Assembly (NCBI RefSeq): GCF_014851395.1 | Contig: NW_024042261.1 | Span: forward strand, 34,869,942 to 34,933,941 | Origin: Micropterus salmoides | Taxonomy: Eukaryota > Chordata > Actinopteri > Centrarchiformes > Centrarchidae | Direction of reading: 5' to 3' | Length of the DNA stretch: 64,000 nt | Shown here: positions 1 to 12,379 of the stretch, one piece after another | How the letters are laid out: each line of letters begins with the position of its first letter | Position numbering within the stretch: the stretch's first letter is position 1 | Program-made: the position numbers and the translations under genes | Notes under the pieces: generated by a model | The model's input: only the letters and a program-made list of their open reading frames with translations | Told to the model about the DNA's origin: nothing | The model's database searches: none

Positions 1-119
1 TCTCTTCAGCCTAAATATCCGGGAGGCAGCACATTTCTTCCAGGTTTGTCCCCTGCTAGTAGACATTTTGGTAGCAAACGTGCTACTAGTTCGAGTCCAG
101 ACTAAAAAAGGCTAGTGTG

Positions 120-760
120 AACCCACCGTGAGTCATTTTAGACAGCAACCTCTCCTTTGAACACCGCATTAATCAAAACACCAAAACTGCCCTTTTTCAA
201 CCTAAAAAACATTGCTTTTCTCCGTTCATCACTCTCCTTTCTGCTGCTTGATTTATGTCTTTATCACATCCAGAATTAAGTACAGCGTCAGCATTTTTTA
301 TACGGCACCTCATCCAAAGTTGTAAATTAACTCCAGTATATCCAGAACTCTGCTGCTCGCCTGATCAGTCATGGACCACATCACCCCCTGTCCTCTGGAA
401 CCTCCACTGGCTCCCTGTCCCACAATGGATCCAATTCAAAGTCCTTCTCCTCACTCACAAAGCCCTCCATAACCAGCACCACCACCACACCCCTTCCCAC
501 AGCCTCTGCTCCTCTAATGCCAACCTCCTGTCTCCACCACTCAAGCTTTGTTCATAGCTGCAACCCTCCCTCTGAAACTCATCCGAGACTGTACCGATCT
601 GTCCATGTTCAAATGACTAATCAAACATGTTTTTAGTGTGTTGATTTCAAAATGCTCTAATGAACGTAGTGACACCCACCCTTAATGAGTACTATTCTCT
701 TTAAAACCTCAGTTTTAAAGCACTTTGGTAAAAGATTTCCAGTGAAAAACCATCTGTTTC
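120..760 (+). mobile_element. Decayed L2-type (CR1/L2 clade) LINE, C-terminal reverse transcriptase region and 3' tail
   Basis: Conceptual translation shows short L2-like motifs in shifting frames: ILDSNLSFEHRINQNTKTA at 130, YIQNSAARLI at about 337 and LWNLHWLPVPQWIQFKVLLL at about 395. These are landmarks of the end of L2-type ORF2. The 3' part includes tttaaagcactttggtaaaag near 713, like the tail of such elements. Frameshifts and a stop make it non-functional. Confidence 0.75.
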
Positions 761-767
761 ATATTTA

Positions 768-1330
768 AAGTGGTTATATTATGCTCATTTATAGGATCAT
801 AATTTTATGTAAGGGTTGTACCAGAACAGGTTTACATGGTTTAATTTTTTTAAAAACACCATATTTATGTCATACTGCACATTGCTCCGCTTTTCATGCT
901 GTGTGTTGACCACTCTGTTTTAGCTACAAAGTGAAGCATCTCACTTCTATTCGATCTTTGTTTGGAGTTGCGCATGCGCAGTACCTAGTTAAGGACTACT
1001 GGCCAATCAGAAGGAGAGTAGGGCGGGTCTTGACAAGCTGGTAACCAGCTTTGATTCAGCTGTAGATGTTCTGGATCCAGCTTTGCAACAAAGAGCATCA
1101 GAGTTGTAAGTTATTAATTTGTAACATGCGTAAAGTTTTAACTGTGTCTCTACATCACAGTAACAACTTTACACCCATTGACTGCCTAACGTTTGATAAG
1201 TAGGGTGAGGGGAGGCAGCGGGCGCACATCTTGTCACTGTGTGTGCAGCGGCTCAGTGTGCTTCTTCACTGTTTTTGAGGGCGCGCCACACTACGCAAGT
1301 GTTTTGACGCATGTTACAAAGTGACATGGA
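768..1330. repeat. Interspersed teleost repeat with promoter-like motifs
   Basis: The segment starting ttatattatgctcatttata and followed by gtaccagaacaggtttacat resembles a high-copy percomorph element I recall (a non-autonomous DNA-transposon type). It contains an NRF1-like palindrome (gcgcatgcgca at 970), a CCAAT motif (ggccaatcag, about 1001) and a GC box (gggcggg, 1021). A 17-18 bp inverted pair (tttgtaacatgcgtaaa at 1118 and tttgacgcatgttacaaa at 1303) lies within it. Boundaries are approximate. Confidence 0.45.
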
Positions 1331-3429
1331 TAGTTTACGGAAGTAAATGCTGGACTACAGTGGAGCTGTTTTCAGGCAGTTCAGGAGCAGTGTTTTTTGT
1401 GGGAGGTGGTAACTCCCTTCAGGTTGGACTTTGGGCTTTTTCACTTTGCAAACCTAATACATGCACAAAAAATATATATAACACATTAAAAGAAAGAAAA
1501 GGCCAAAAAGCATAACATGACCTCTTTGAGATATCACCTACAACACCATGTTTTGCAGCTGATGCTGCACAGTATTCACGTGTTGTGCCCTGCTGTTTAA
1601 TGTTTAACATCAGTCAACAGATGCCATGTATTTACAGACATTGATTTTAGTGACATTGGTGGATAAATTTACCATAATAGTTCATAATTATATATGGTAA
1701 GAATACACCTTGAAATGGGGGAGGGGAAGAAATCTTTTACTATTTTTGACATAATAATTATTTAAATAATTATTTAACAAGAAAGTACAAGCTGTGAACA
1801 TGTACAACATGTTCATTCCTTGTATCAGGGAACCTCAATTAGATGACTTTCCTCAGTCTCTTCAAAGTGAATTTAATTGATACCTGATCATTAGATCAAT
1901 CAATAGAAATTCAAGAAGCCAAGCATGCTCTTTACAATAAGCAGATGACGTGTCAGGTAGATAACAGAGGTCATCATAAATGTCCCACAGACGTTTTGAT
2001 CTGCATGTGACGATATTGATGAGGACTGCTGTGTAGTTTAAAAGGGGAAAGTACACTAAGGGTCTGGTCCCCATTAAGCTTTAGAGAAACAGAGACACAG
2101 AGCTGCTGCCATTGACTGATTAACACTGGCAGCTGTCTCTCTCTTTCCCTTTCTCTCTCGCTCTCTTTATCTTTCGGGTGATATGCCCTCCTGTCTCTCT
2201 TGCTCCTTCGATTTCTTTCTTTTTCCCTAATTCTCTCTCTTTCACTTTTCTTCTTCCATGTGAGCCTTTCTGTTTCTCTATAACATCTCTCTTCCATAAC
2301 GTCACCCTGTGTATTTCTCACTCCCTATAGCCTCTTATCTCACCAATCCAATCCAAAAGAGATGGCCAGTCAGACGTCCGTAATATACATAAGGTGATTC
2401 TTGTATTGGTGCTGCAATATAATCCGTTCAAACAAAGGACACTGTCACTTAAATCATTATCATGTAGAATTCATCATAGAGTGGGAGGTACACGGAATCT
2501 GATGTAGAAATGCGTGAGTGTGTGAGGTAGATTGATTTAATATATGCACCATTTAATTGCCCCTGTTCTTATTATTAGAGAGGCTTTACAGTTTTCAGCA
2601 CATTTTCAGTCTCCACCATAGTTATCCGATATCCTGTATCACCCTCTCTTTCTGACAGCAGGCATTTTACTCCGCCTTGCAGTGTGGCTGTTTAAGGCAA
2701 CAAGAAACAGTTTTGATTTCTAATGTGGTCAAACAACACGTCTTACAGACTAGTTCTAGAGGTTTGCACAACATAAGAAAAACACAGTTTTCACTACTCA
2801 AATCTTGGTAGCTGCTAAAAACCTGAGATGGGCTTATGGTTTAAATTCTTAAAAAATGCAGTTTTTCTTCCAGTGTGCACCTATTTGGAAATGCACCTAT
2901 GCAAATTCTTAAAATATTAACTAAATAAATATTTATCCAAAAGAAGCCAACAGAGCAAAAACCATTAGCTGCTCAGGACCACTAGTCTTTGGCCACTGAA
3001 CATAATAGTGTTGGCGACTAAACAGCTTCTCTGCAGCATTTGGGGGTTAAGTGCTTGTTTCAAGGGCACCTGATGTTTGGCATTCCCCTATACTGAAAAG
3101 ATTAGAGTATTGTCACTCTCTGGTGGTATGGAGGAATCATGCCAAATGCTAATAGCCAAAACACAAGTTGTGGAGGTCCAGACTGAGATCACTGGAGGTT
3201 AGGACAGAGGGAGGAGTGGGAATGGAGGGAGAGGACAATTGAAAAAGTGTGAAGGATAATAAAAGGAGAGAGCAGGGAGGTGGGGGACTGACGCTTTCAT
3301 TACACCATTGGTGTAACATTGATTTATTGTGGTTACCAATGGTGACAGGATAGCTGGGGAGAGAGGGCAATCATAACACTGAGTGACAGTTCGGCAAACA
3401 CACAGACGTACATATATACAGTAGTGCTG

Positions 3430-3790
3430 ACACTACTAGGTCATTGATTTAATAGTAAATCAGTACAAAATTAATCAGCAATAATTTTGATAATCGATTA
3501 ATGAGTCTATCTGAATTTATCAAGCACAAATGCCAAATATTCTCTGATTCTTGCCTCTTAAATGAGAGGATTTGTTGCTTTTCTCTTGTTTCATATTGTT
3601 GTAAATGGATTATTTTGAGTTTTGGCCTGTTGCTTGAACAAAACAAGCAATTTTTTTAAAAGATCTCATTCTGTCCTCTAGGATATTGTGATGGGCTTTT
3701 TCATTACTTTCTGATGTATATAGACTAAAAAAATAATAAATTAAACTAAAAAAATAATTGAGAGATTGATGTATAATGGCAATCAGTAGT
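3430..3790. repeat. Old copy of a 'cgattaatcgatt' type teleost repeat
   Basis: Contains ttgataatcgattaatgag, then cttaaatgagaggatttgtt. The same order recurs at 47183-47490 (cttaaatgagaggatgtgct). AT-rich and diverged; no coding capacity. Confidence 0.55.
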
Positions 3791-4296
3791 TCCACTTGAA
3801 AAGTATGCTGTGTAATGCAAAAGCTTCTGTTTTAGATATTTCTGTATAATACTAATAATACTCCCACATCTATCAGAAAACACAGTCATTTAAGTTCAGT
3901 AAGGCTGATCTGCAGCCTCTTGGCTTCCAACTGTGTCACTAAACCAGACAGGTAAGAGTCTGCATTATGAAACTTCAAAGTAAAGAGAACAACAGTTGAA
4001 ATAGCAGTGACAGAGCTGAAGTAGACTCACACAAAACACACTCAAACCACCTGGGGGGAAAACAAAGATGGCCACTCTGAATATAGAACATTTCTTTTTA
4101 GATGCTGTCCTATAAACCAAGGTGAGGTTAGGTTTCAGGTCCACCAGGAGTGATCTAGATTCTGTCCTAAAAGTGAGAGATGAGAAGGCTCTTTATGGCT
4201 GTCCTGTCTTTACTAGAGTTAGATTGTTAGAGTTAGATCAAAAAGTGTGGGTGTGCCATGACGAGTCTGAAGTTTCGCTCTTCATCATCTCTTTCA

Positions 4297-4580
4297 GGGC
4301 TGCAACTAACGATTGCTTAATCTGCTGATTATTTTTTCAATCTATAATATCTAATATCTGTTTTGTCTATAAAATGTTAATATACATATAAAATTATAGA
4401 TTCCCAGGTTATTCGAATTGCTTGTTTTGTTCGATGAACAGGCCAAAACACAACGAAATCCAGCAAATCCTAAACATTTGAGAACCTGGAACCAGAGTAT
4501 GTTTAACATTTCTGCTTGATGAATGATCAAAATGGTAGCTGATTAATTTTCTTGATCGACTTGATCATTTAATCCATCAT
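4297..4580. repeat. Copy of the 'gctgcaactaacgatt' teleost repeat
   Basis: Starts cagggctgcaactaacgatt and continues with gtctataaaatgttaatata and later agctgattaattttcttgat. This layout is typical of a dispersed non-autonomous family common in percomorph genomes (recalled, not searched). Shorter relatives occur at 17528-17600, 21235-21395, 23165-23275 and 41545-41690. Confidence 0.6.
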
Positions 4581-6198
4581 TTAATATCTCTTATTGAGCA
4601 TGAAAGGATTTTTTTTGCTGTAAAGACCTACCAGACAGGACACACACAGAGGAGATCCCTGCTCTTTCTACCGGCTCCATGGAGAGATCAGAGAGGCTAC
4701 CACTGTTTAAACATTTGATCCTTCAGTGTTGAAACAGCAGACTCTGTATCCTGGACTGACTGAAACACATGAACCCTCTAACCCCGTGGAGTCCAACAAG
4801 ACACACCTCAGAACCAGAACTAGATCCCTTTCCAGATTGGGAAAGCAGAGATCCAGAAACAACCTTTATCCTGATCCTGTGTTCATCCTAGTGTTTCCTC
4901 TAGTTTCCTGCTCCAGGTTTAGTGTTTGACAAAGTATTGTTTAGCGGTAAGATTATCTTATTATCTTTTTTCCTTTAAATACCACAAAGATAGTCTTAGA
5001 GATTAGATTGATATCAGTTTCATGAATCAGCAGATGATCTGTTGTGAATTTTAATGAACAATATTTACACATTCAGTGAAGACAACAAGTATACTGTATT
5101 TATGAGCAGGATAAATGGGCTGAGGTGAATGAAAGCATTCAGCAGCAGATTTACTCCCATCACTTCCCATCATTTTAGTGATGCTTTGTGGTTTCAGGTG
5201 TTGATTACTGTTCATCTTCCCATAAACAGCAGCATTACTCAGCACTTTGTTTTTGACACTAATCAAGACAGATATGTTTCTAGTCTTGTTTGCAACCTAT
5301 ATGGAAGTAATTTTTGCCTGCAGTTTTTTGAAGGGATAATAAATCCCCACTAATGCTATATGAATAAATTATTATTATTATTATATTCAAAGCTGTTGTT
5401 GTTTAGGTTGCAGCTGCTCTGATACGTGGACAACATGAAGTGCCAGCCATACATATTCTATATCTGACTCACTGAAGCGCAAAAAGCATTTGCCTGAGCT
5501 TTTTAATAAATTAAAAATAAAATATTAAATAAACGATGACATTAGCAGATGACGATTCATTATCATATCAGACCATTTATGGTTTGCTTCTATCATTGTA
5601 GCAGTTAAGAATCACAAATGATATAGATCCGTGCAGGAACATTGATTTTTGTTTGAACATAGTGAAATAATAACATGGAATTTACCTATATTGCCTACCT
5701 ACATGTTGGATGCCAGCTTTCTGGTGTGCTGCGTTTAAGGGAAAACATGTGATCTTGAATTTGTACCTCTTTAGTATGCTCCTTTATATTTTCTCATTTA
5801 AAAAGTATGTTGTTCTTCACAAAGATGCATTAGAATAAGTTTTTGAACCTTGACATCTTTGCTTTTCTAGACAGAAGTTTGGGGTTTTACCACTGACTTA
5901 GTTAGTCTCAGAGATATGCATCAGATATGCAACTCAGTACTCCACAGATTCTACACATAAAGTTCATTGTACTCATCACATGGTATTTTATATTTCGTTT
6001 GAAAACTAATGTTTAATTTCTTCTGTGGCTCATGATTGATTAATAAAATCACTCTAAGTTCAATGCGTGGTCACTTTTTTCTTTGTGTTTATTTCCACCT
6101 TCTGAGATTTCCTGCAGGCTTTGTTCAGTCTCTGGAGGCAAATCATGAAGGGTCTCACTGCTGCTGTTACTTATAGAGCAGAAAATGGATAGCCAGAA

Positions 6199-6239
6199 GT
6201 GTGTGTGTGTGTGTGTGGTGTGTGTGTGTGTGTGTGTGT
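6199..6239. repeat. (GT)n microsatellite
   Basis: About 41 bp of GT with one interruption (gtggtg). Shorter CA/GT runs follow at 6450-6472, 6731-6753 and 7330-7356. Confidence 0.95.
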
Positions 6240-8586
6240 TATTGTCAGACACAGTCTCGACTCTCTTGCCTGGGGCTGGCTGATTCTTCAACAGCTGAGT
6301 CTGACTATTAGAATAAAGGTAATAACCCACACACACATGCGCACATACACAAATACACATCAGAGCAGCCCTGCAAACTGCAAGTCTGATTGATTGAAAG
6401 ACACCAGGTGGCTTAGGTTAGGCAAGGATCACGGCAAGGAGAACAGAGGACACACACACACACACACACACAGTATTTTGACTGACATAACAGTTTGACT
6501 GATGTAGACTTGCTGTTGTCATACAGCTACTGTTTTTCCTCTGTTATCCAAAGTGGGTTTTAATATATATTTCATTTTGTTGAAATATATCAGTACAGTC
6601 ATTTAATAGCCGAGACAGCAATATTGTCATGTATTTAAGGGACAACATGGTGAAAAATAACACTAAAGCTTTCTCAGATTAGCTTCCTTTGTTTTATTCT
6701 CCTGTGATTCCACCTATCTGTAGCAGAGGAGTGTGTGTGTGTGTGTGTGTGTGAACCTTTGCTAGCTCCATGGTTTGTAGATATATGTCAGTTCAGTCTA
6801 CTGTGTGCAACCAACCTTGATCTACGCTCTTACTCTCTGAGAGGAAATGCTGGCGAATGAATGAATTTTGCCGCACGGGGGATGTGGGCGAAAAATGTAC
6901 AGGGATTTAGGGAGGTTAAACATGGGGCTAGCTCATTTGCAACATCTGAGATCACACCATCAGCTGCCACTCATCTGACACAAAATAGACCAAATCACGT
7001 TGAGCTAATCAGCACAGATGCAAGGGAGTTGGAGAGCAGACAATGATTTAGTGACGTTTAAGAGGAAATGTCCCAGTTTGCATTCAACATTCAACAATCA
7101 TGCAGGAAGTAATCAAACACAGAAGAAGTTACCATGCAGATCTACTGACACAAACTGTAGCAGATAAACTAATGTAATGATCTTAACACAGACAGCCAGT
7201 GCATGCTTCCAGTCAGTAGGAATGATAAATATAAAACTACTCTTCTATAAGTAAAAGTCCTGCACTCAAAATTAGATTTTTACAATTATCTTCGTCAGGT
7301 GAAACAACCGCAGGATCATGCTTTTGGTCGTGTGTGTGTGTGTGTGTGTGTGTGTGCCTTACATTTTTTGTGTACACCAATGACTGTATGCTGAAGGACC
7401 TCTTGTATTTGTGGTGATTCACAATTTTTTTAAAATTTTATTGACTGAGCCTGTTGTTAACTTGAGACTTTAAGCTTTTACAATACGCGTTACGACATAG
7501 CCAAAGGCAATTCCAGCAATCAGCTATAGGCTAAAAACATGGTTTACAGAGTCAATTGCCACATTTTGGCCTTTTGTCGTGGCTCACAAACTGATATTCA
7601 TAGAAAAATTTGGTCTCATCTTGGAGTTATGCACAATACAAAATGAATAAATCCCTTTTGTGTTATCTTCACCACCATCTTGTCATGCAACAAGGAGGGA
7701 CAATTGAGTGAGACTGAATTCTTCTTTGTTTGGAGGGGGAGAGGGAGGTAGGGAAGAGTTTTATTTTGTGTGTTTTGTTACAACAAAATGTTCTAAATAA
7801 TTTAATGTTTATTGTTTTTTTTATTAAGTTTATACAGTTAGGCAAATCCAGGACGCTCAGTTACCATTACACTTTACTATACATCTTAAAGAAAACTATA
7901 CTAAACTAACACTTCTATATACTACAACATACACTATACTGAAACACTTTCTCCCCATCTCTCCACTATTCTCGTGCATTTACGCTGGACACACAGCCAG
8001 GCCTGCACTTCCTGTTCCCCAATTGGTCGAACTAATTACATTATAGTTTTTTTGTAAAAAAGTATTTGCTTCCTTGACTGAATGGCACAGAAGGTAATAG
8101 CACCTTTTATATAGCTGCAAACAAGCTCTGGTTTTCATTATATTTATTCAGTTGGCCTATAAATAAAACTGAGCTGTAGGTTTCATTTCTGTTGTTTTTT
8201 TGTGCACTCCTCTATCTGCTTCATCACCAGATACAAAGCACTGTAATGTTTTGCTGTTATTCTCTCCAGGGAGAATGGCTAAGTGCATGTACAACTACCC
8301 CTCCTCTCTTTGTCATGCGGGGCACGCTGACATTTACTCGATATGGCTATGTTGTTCTTTAGTGGTTTAGGTATAGTGGCATCTGTGAGCTTGGACTTTT
8401 GTTGCAGCGGAGAGGGAGGGAGAGTCCAGAAAAGGGGTGGGATGACAGGAAGACAAAGAGCTTCACAGAGATTTACAGCAAAAAGGTTGAGGCAGAGAAT
8501 AAGAAAGAGAAAACCCTAAACCTGGCACAGCAGCCTCAAACACACTTTCACTTTTAATCTTTTAATCCCAATTAATCAATCAAACA

Positions 8587-8607
8587 TAATAATAATAATA
8601 ATAATAA
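8587..8607. repeat. (AAT)n microsatellite
   Basis: About seven AAT units. Confidence 0.9.
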
Positions 8608-10093
8608 AAATCCTTGGATCTAGTTTTAATGAACGTAAACCTGCAATATAAGCACACAACACGCATACAAACATGTATTTTTACTTTGTAAGCAGCTTTG
8701 GAGAAGAGCACCAAATGGCATATTTTATGTCCTGTGGGCACATCTGCTCTTTACCAGGAGAAACCATTGCATGTATTTTCTATCCATCACATGTGTAACA
8801 CAAAGAAAAATGGGGGAGGAACAGATAACTAATATGACAGTGATGAGTTTGCACAGTGGGAATAAAAACCCTCCTGCAGCATAATCCACCTTTTCGCTGT
8901 CCATATTTATGTTCAAAACACTTACATTCCTCCTAAAACGTGTGACTAAATACACTGCTCAGTTTACATGACATACACTGACTAGACAAAACAAACATTA
9001 TAAATAAATTTTTTAAAGGGATTGGTGTAATTTCAGGAAGGAAGTGTAAAATGCTTATACAGACACATAGTTTCTTTTAGCTATAGTCAGAGAAAATTAG
9101 TAAAAAATCTGCCTAGGAGTCTACTAAAAACACAGTTCATATTTGTTAACTGCCAAGTTTTTCTAGCACGAGAGGACAAGGAGTTTAAATTTCTACCCAG
9201 TCTGCTGATTTTTATGTCTGCTCTGAATTTTTGGATACCTCAAACACAAGTGTGCAGTGCCTGAAGCATATTGTTTACACCAAGGGCCGTATTCAGAAAG
9301 TCTCTTGTCTTACGTACATGAAATGAGAAGTATTGACTTAAATACATTGTATCTCTGGCAATAAAAAACCATCAGCATATGATGGTTTGTCCAGCTGCCA
9401 AAATAACAATTGATGTGATCATTTTACAGTGATGGCCATGAAATCGCCTGCATTTATATATGCTATTAATTTACACTATTTATTTATTGCATTTATTATG
9501 AAATGTGCATAATGAACTGTCAAATTGGGGTCTAAATAACGCATTTTTGCTTGAATCAGCGCTGCAAGCTGAATTCTTACAGTGTCCAAGTAGTGCTAAC
9601 TGTCATCTGTGCTGTTATTGGATTGTTTCGATTTGTTAGAAAAGTTTATTATCATTGTATTTTAACAAAACACTGACATGCCTCTTACTTCTCTCTGAAT
9701 TAGGAGCTACTTTTAGTGCTGAAATGTTTTGTGAATTACTTTGAGACTAAAAACTGAGGGTTCTTATCCCTTTCATGCATGGTGTCCACATTTGTAACAG
9801 TTATTTTAACTCCATTTTGGGTTACTATATCATGGTTATGTTCTCCAAGTCATTTGAGGGCAGTGTCAGTTGATTGATAGCAACATTGTGCAACAGTGGT
9901 TACTCAAGGTAAAAAAATTCTTTTTAAAAGTACAGTAAAGTATTATTAACAGGTTTATGTTTTTTAAAACATGTTAATAAATTTAGAGTAAAATATAGTT
10001 TTTATACACCAAAAACCAACTGTACACGTATGTGGACGTCATGCAACAGTGGAGTCACATTGCATTAAGTTTGATTTCTGTAACCAGCTAGTT

Positions 10094-10190
10094 TAAATTC
10101 AAATTCAAATTACCTTTATTGGCATGAATGTATAGCAACAATATTGCCAGAGCTACAAGGACAATTCATTTTATACATTTCATTAAATAA
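10094..10190. repeat. 'Caaattacctttattggcatgaatg' type interspersed repeat
   Basis: A sequence motif I recall as frequently dispersed in fish genomes, often next to microsatellites. Here it precedes two (GT)n arrays by 130-200 bp. Confidence 0.5.
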
Positions 10191-10325
10191 GGAAATAAAA
10201 CAGAAAAGTTGTGTTCGTATGTGTTAATAAAAATAAAATAATAATAATTTAAAAATATATAAAATATAAAGATTCCATAAAAATAGATATTAAAAATAAA
10301 AGTAAATAAATAAAACAATAAGTGT

Positions 10326-10328
<3 letters not shown>

Positions 10329-10359
<31 letters not shown>

Positions 10360-10390
10360 GAAAATGAAAATAAATAAATAAAATAATAAG

Positions 10391-10429
<39 letters not shown>
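10329..10429. repeat. Two (GT)n arrays with related AT-rich flanks
   Basis: Arrays at 10329-10357 and 10393-10429 are separated by aaataaataaaataataag. Similar AT-rich sequence precedes the first array, suggesting local duplication of a microsatellite-containing unit. Confidence 0.85.
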
Positions 10430-10431
<2 letters not shown>

Positions 10432-12221
10432 AAAATATATATATCAAAAATTAAAATGAACTAAGTAATGTCACAGTAATGTGCATGCGTGTTATTATAA
10501 TAATATATTAAAAAATAAATGTGTGTGTCAGTGTATATTAATAGCCAAAAAAAGAATTAATTAGTCAAATTTAAAAAAAACTTTTAAAAAAACAGTATCA
10601 AATGTGGGATTTAAAAACAATTACTAAAATATCAAACAATCATAATATTAATAATAATTTGAAAATTAGTATATTATTTATCACTCTGAGTTTCCATTGG
10701 TTGTCCTCAGTTAATGGTATGAGGAAATATATTTTGCAGCAATTACATTTGGGCATTTTCCCCAGTAAATAGGGGAGTTTCTCTATTCTAATTTGTGTGA
10801 TCAGTTGTATAATATTATAATAAAACAGACATTTAACAAATATATGATCATTAATAACAATGCAAATGTGCATATTACAGCATTAAATTGCAACTTTTGA
10901 CTGCTTTGGAGCCTTTCCACAAAATAAGAGTAAGTATTATACTCACATACTGTTTTAACTAGTTTTAACATAAACTATGTAGTTACATGTTGGATGTTGA
11001 TGTGCTAAAACTGAGATGATTCAACATTAAGCTAGATAAGGATAACAACATGCTACTGGCTTTCAGTACAGCAATCAATACCCCTGTGGGTGTTTTTCCT
11101 CTATTTGTTCCTAAAATTTTCTTTTTATTGTTAATTTTCAACTATTGAGCATAACATGACATAAAAACATACTATTCCATACTTACAGGTGTGGCATTTT
11201 CTTCTTTGTTGCATGGTGTCTACAGACGTGGACTGTTAAATAATTTAAAAACAAAACAGAATTTTGAAAATAAGAATCTGAGTAATAATATCAATCTTTA
11301 AAAAATCTAGATAATATTTTTAATAATTCATGCATGAGAGGGTTAAAGTTAAAGTAATGGCACACATTATTTTTTAGGAGTTTTACCCACGTTGTCCACT
11401 GAATAGCTACTTTTAGATTAGCAGGATTCTTTGTTCAGGTGAATATCCAGTGCTTTTTGTTAATATGAAAGAAATCTGATATGGATATCAAACTGTTCAA
11501 TCAGCTCTTCAAATGAAAGCGGCTAAAACTGATGAATATCAGAAAATTGAACTGATTGGAAGTATTTTTGTTATCATCTTGAACATTTCCACTTCTTGCC
11601 TCTCAACCCGTACTGTGTGATTTCTTGGTAAGTTTAGAAGTTATTTTTATCCTCTGGTTTTAAGCTGTCAATGTCAGAGACAGGCGAGATGAGAGAGAAA
11701 AAAAAATTTTACTCTCCGTCTCCCACCATCCTTTGAATCATCAGAGATTTTATTTTGAGCTTCTCTTTTGTAAAATGCTCTGATGCCAAGGACAGGTGCT
11801 GCATCAATCATGAATGGGAGGGTGCTGTTATTTATGGACTCCATAGGTTTCTGCTGCAAGATTATTTGTGCACTTTAAACACTCCTAATTAAATTGGGAA
11901 TTTTGCGGCGCCTGTTTCATATTTTCCCCCATGTGAATCATGAATCTGAATTTGTTTCAGTGAACCTGTGTGGTGAAATAGGGGCTTAAAGGTGTCAGAT
12001 GAGTTGTGTGAAGTCAGTCAGAGTTTAATTAGATGTGTGAACTGCCTTTCGCCTGTGGGGATGTGTTTAATGGTTACATAGGACAAGAACACAAAAGCAG
12101 CAATGGCACCTGTCCTCGCCACCTTTCTCGCTGTCCTTTACATACATGTGCATGTGTGTCTTATGTCTATAAATTGCGTGCCAGTAAAGATATATCATTA
12201 ATTTATGTGTGTGTGTTGCAG

Positions 12222-12234
12222 GGCGTCGGGCGCG
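12222..12234 (+). other. sptbn4: 5' UTR segment of the start exon
   Basis: Thirteen transcribed bases precede the ATG. They follow a good acceptor (a GT-rich run then TTGCAG ending at 12221). This implies at least one non-coding exon further upstream, which I could not identify. Confidence 0.7.
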
Positions 12235-12379
12235 ATGGCTAATGCCTCCCCAGACCTGGACAACGCGGAAGCCCAGCGCCAGCTCAACAACAACAATCGA
12301 CCAATCGGCTCGGGGTTCTGGGAGACGGAGTGTACCAGCTCCAAGCTGTTTGAGTGTTCTCGCATCAAGGCCCTGGCAG
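12235..12379 (+). CDS. sptbn4: sptbn4 coding exon 1: start codon and N-terminal tail
   Basis: Encodes residues 1-48 plus one base, beginning [14 protein letters not shown] and ending in [11 protein letters not shown]. The latter is the conserved block just before CH1 in beta spectrins. The ATG has G at -3 and G at +4 (gcgATGG), and the Met-Ala start resembles mammalian beta-IV. An earlier ATG at 12205 lies in intron sequence upstream of the acceptor and was not used. The donor is GCAG/GTCAGA at 12380 (phase 1). The tail carries an Asn-rich stretch (QLNNNNRP) that is probably disordered. Confidence 0.92.

Larger units (their letters stand above)
1..12221. other. Upstream or 5'-UTR-intron region without recognised exons
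   Basis: Twelve kilobases with no credible coding exon on either strand. It contains the L2-like fragment (120-760), a promoter-like interspersed repeat (768-1330) and two relatives of one repeat family (3430-3790, 4297-4580). It also has many (GT)n runs and a 'caaattacctttattggcatgaatg' type repeat (10094-10190). Because the start exon has an acceptor at 12221, part or all of this is probably the first intron of sptbn4, with the promoter either here and unrecognised or further upstream. Confidence 0.7.

Noticed and set aside
12205..12234. ATG at 12205 in frame with the sptbn4 start
   Set aside because: It lies upstream of the splice acceptor at 12220-12221 inside a GT run, so it is intronic. 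The ATG at 12235 fits the family.
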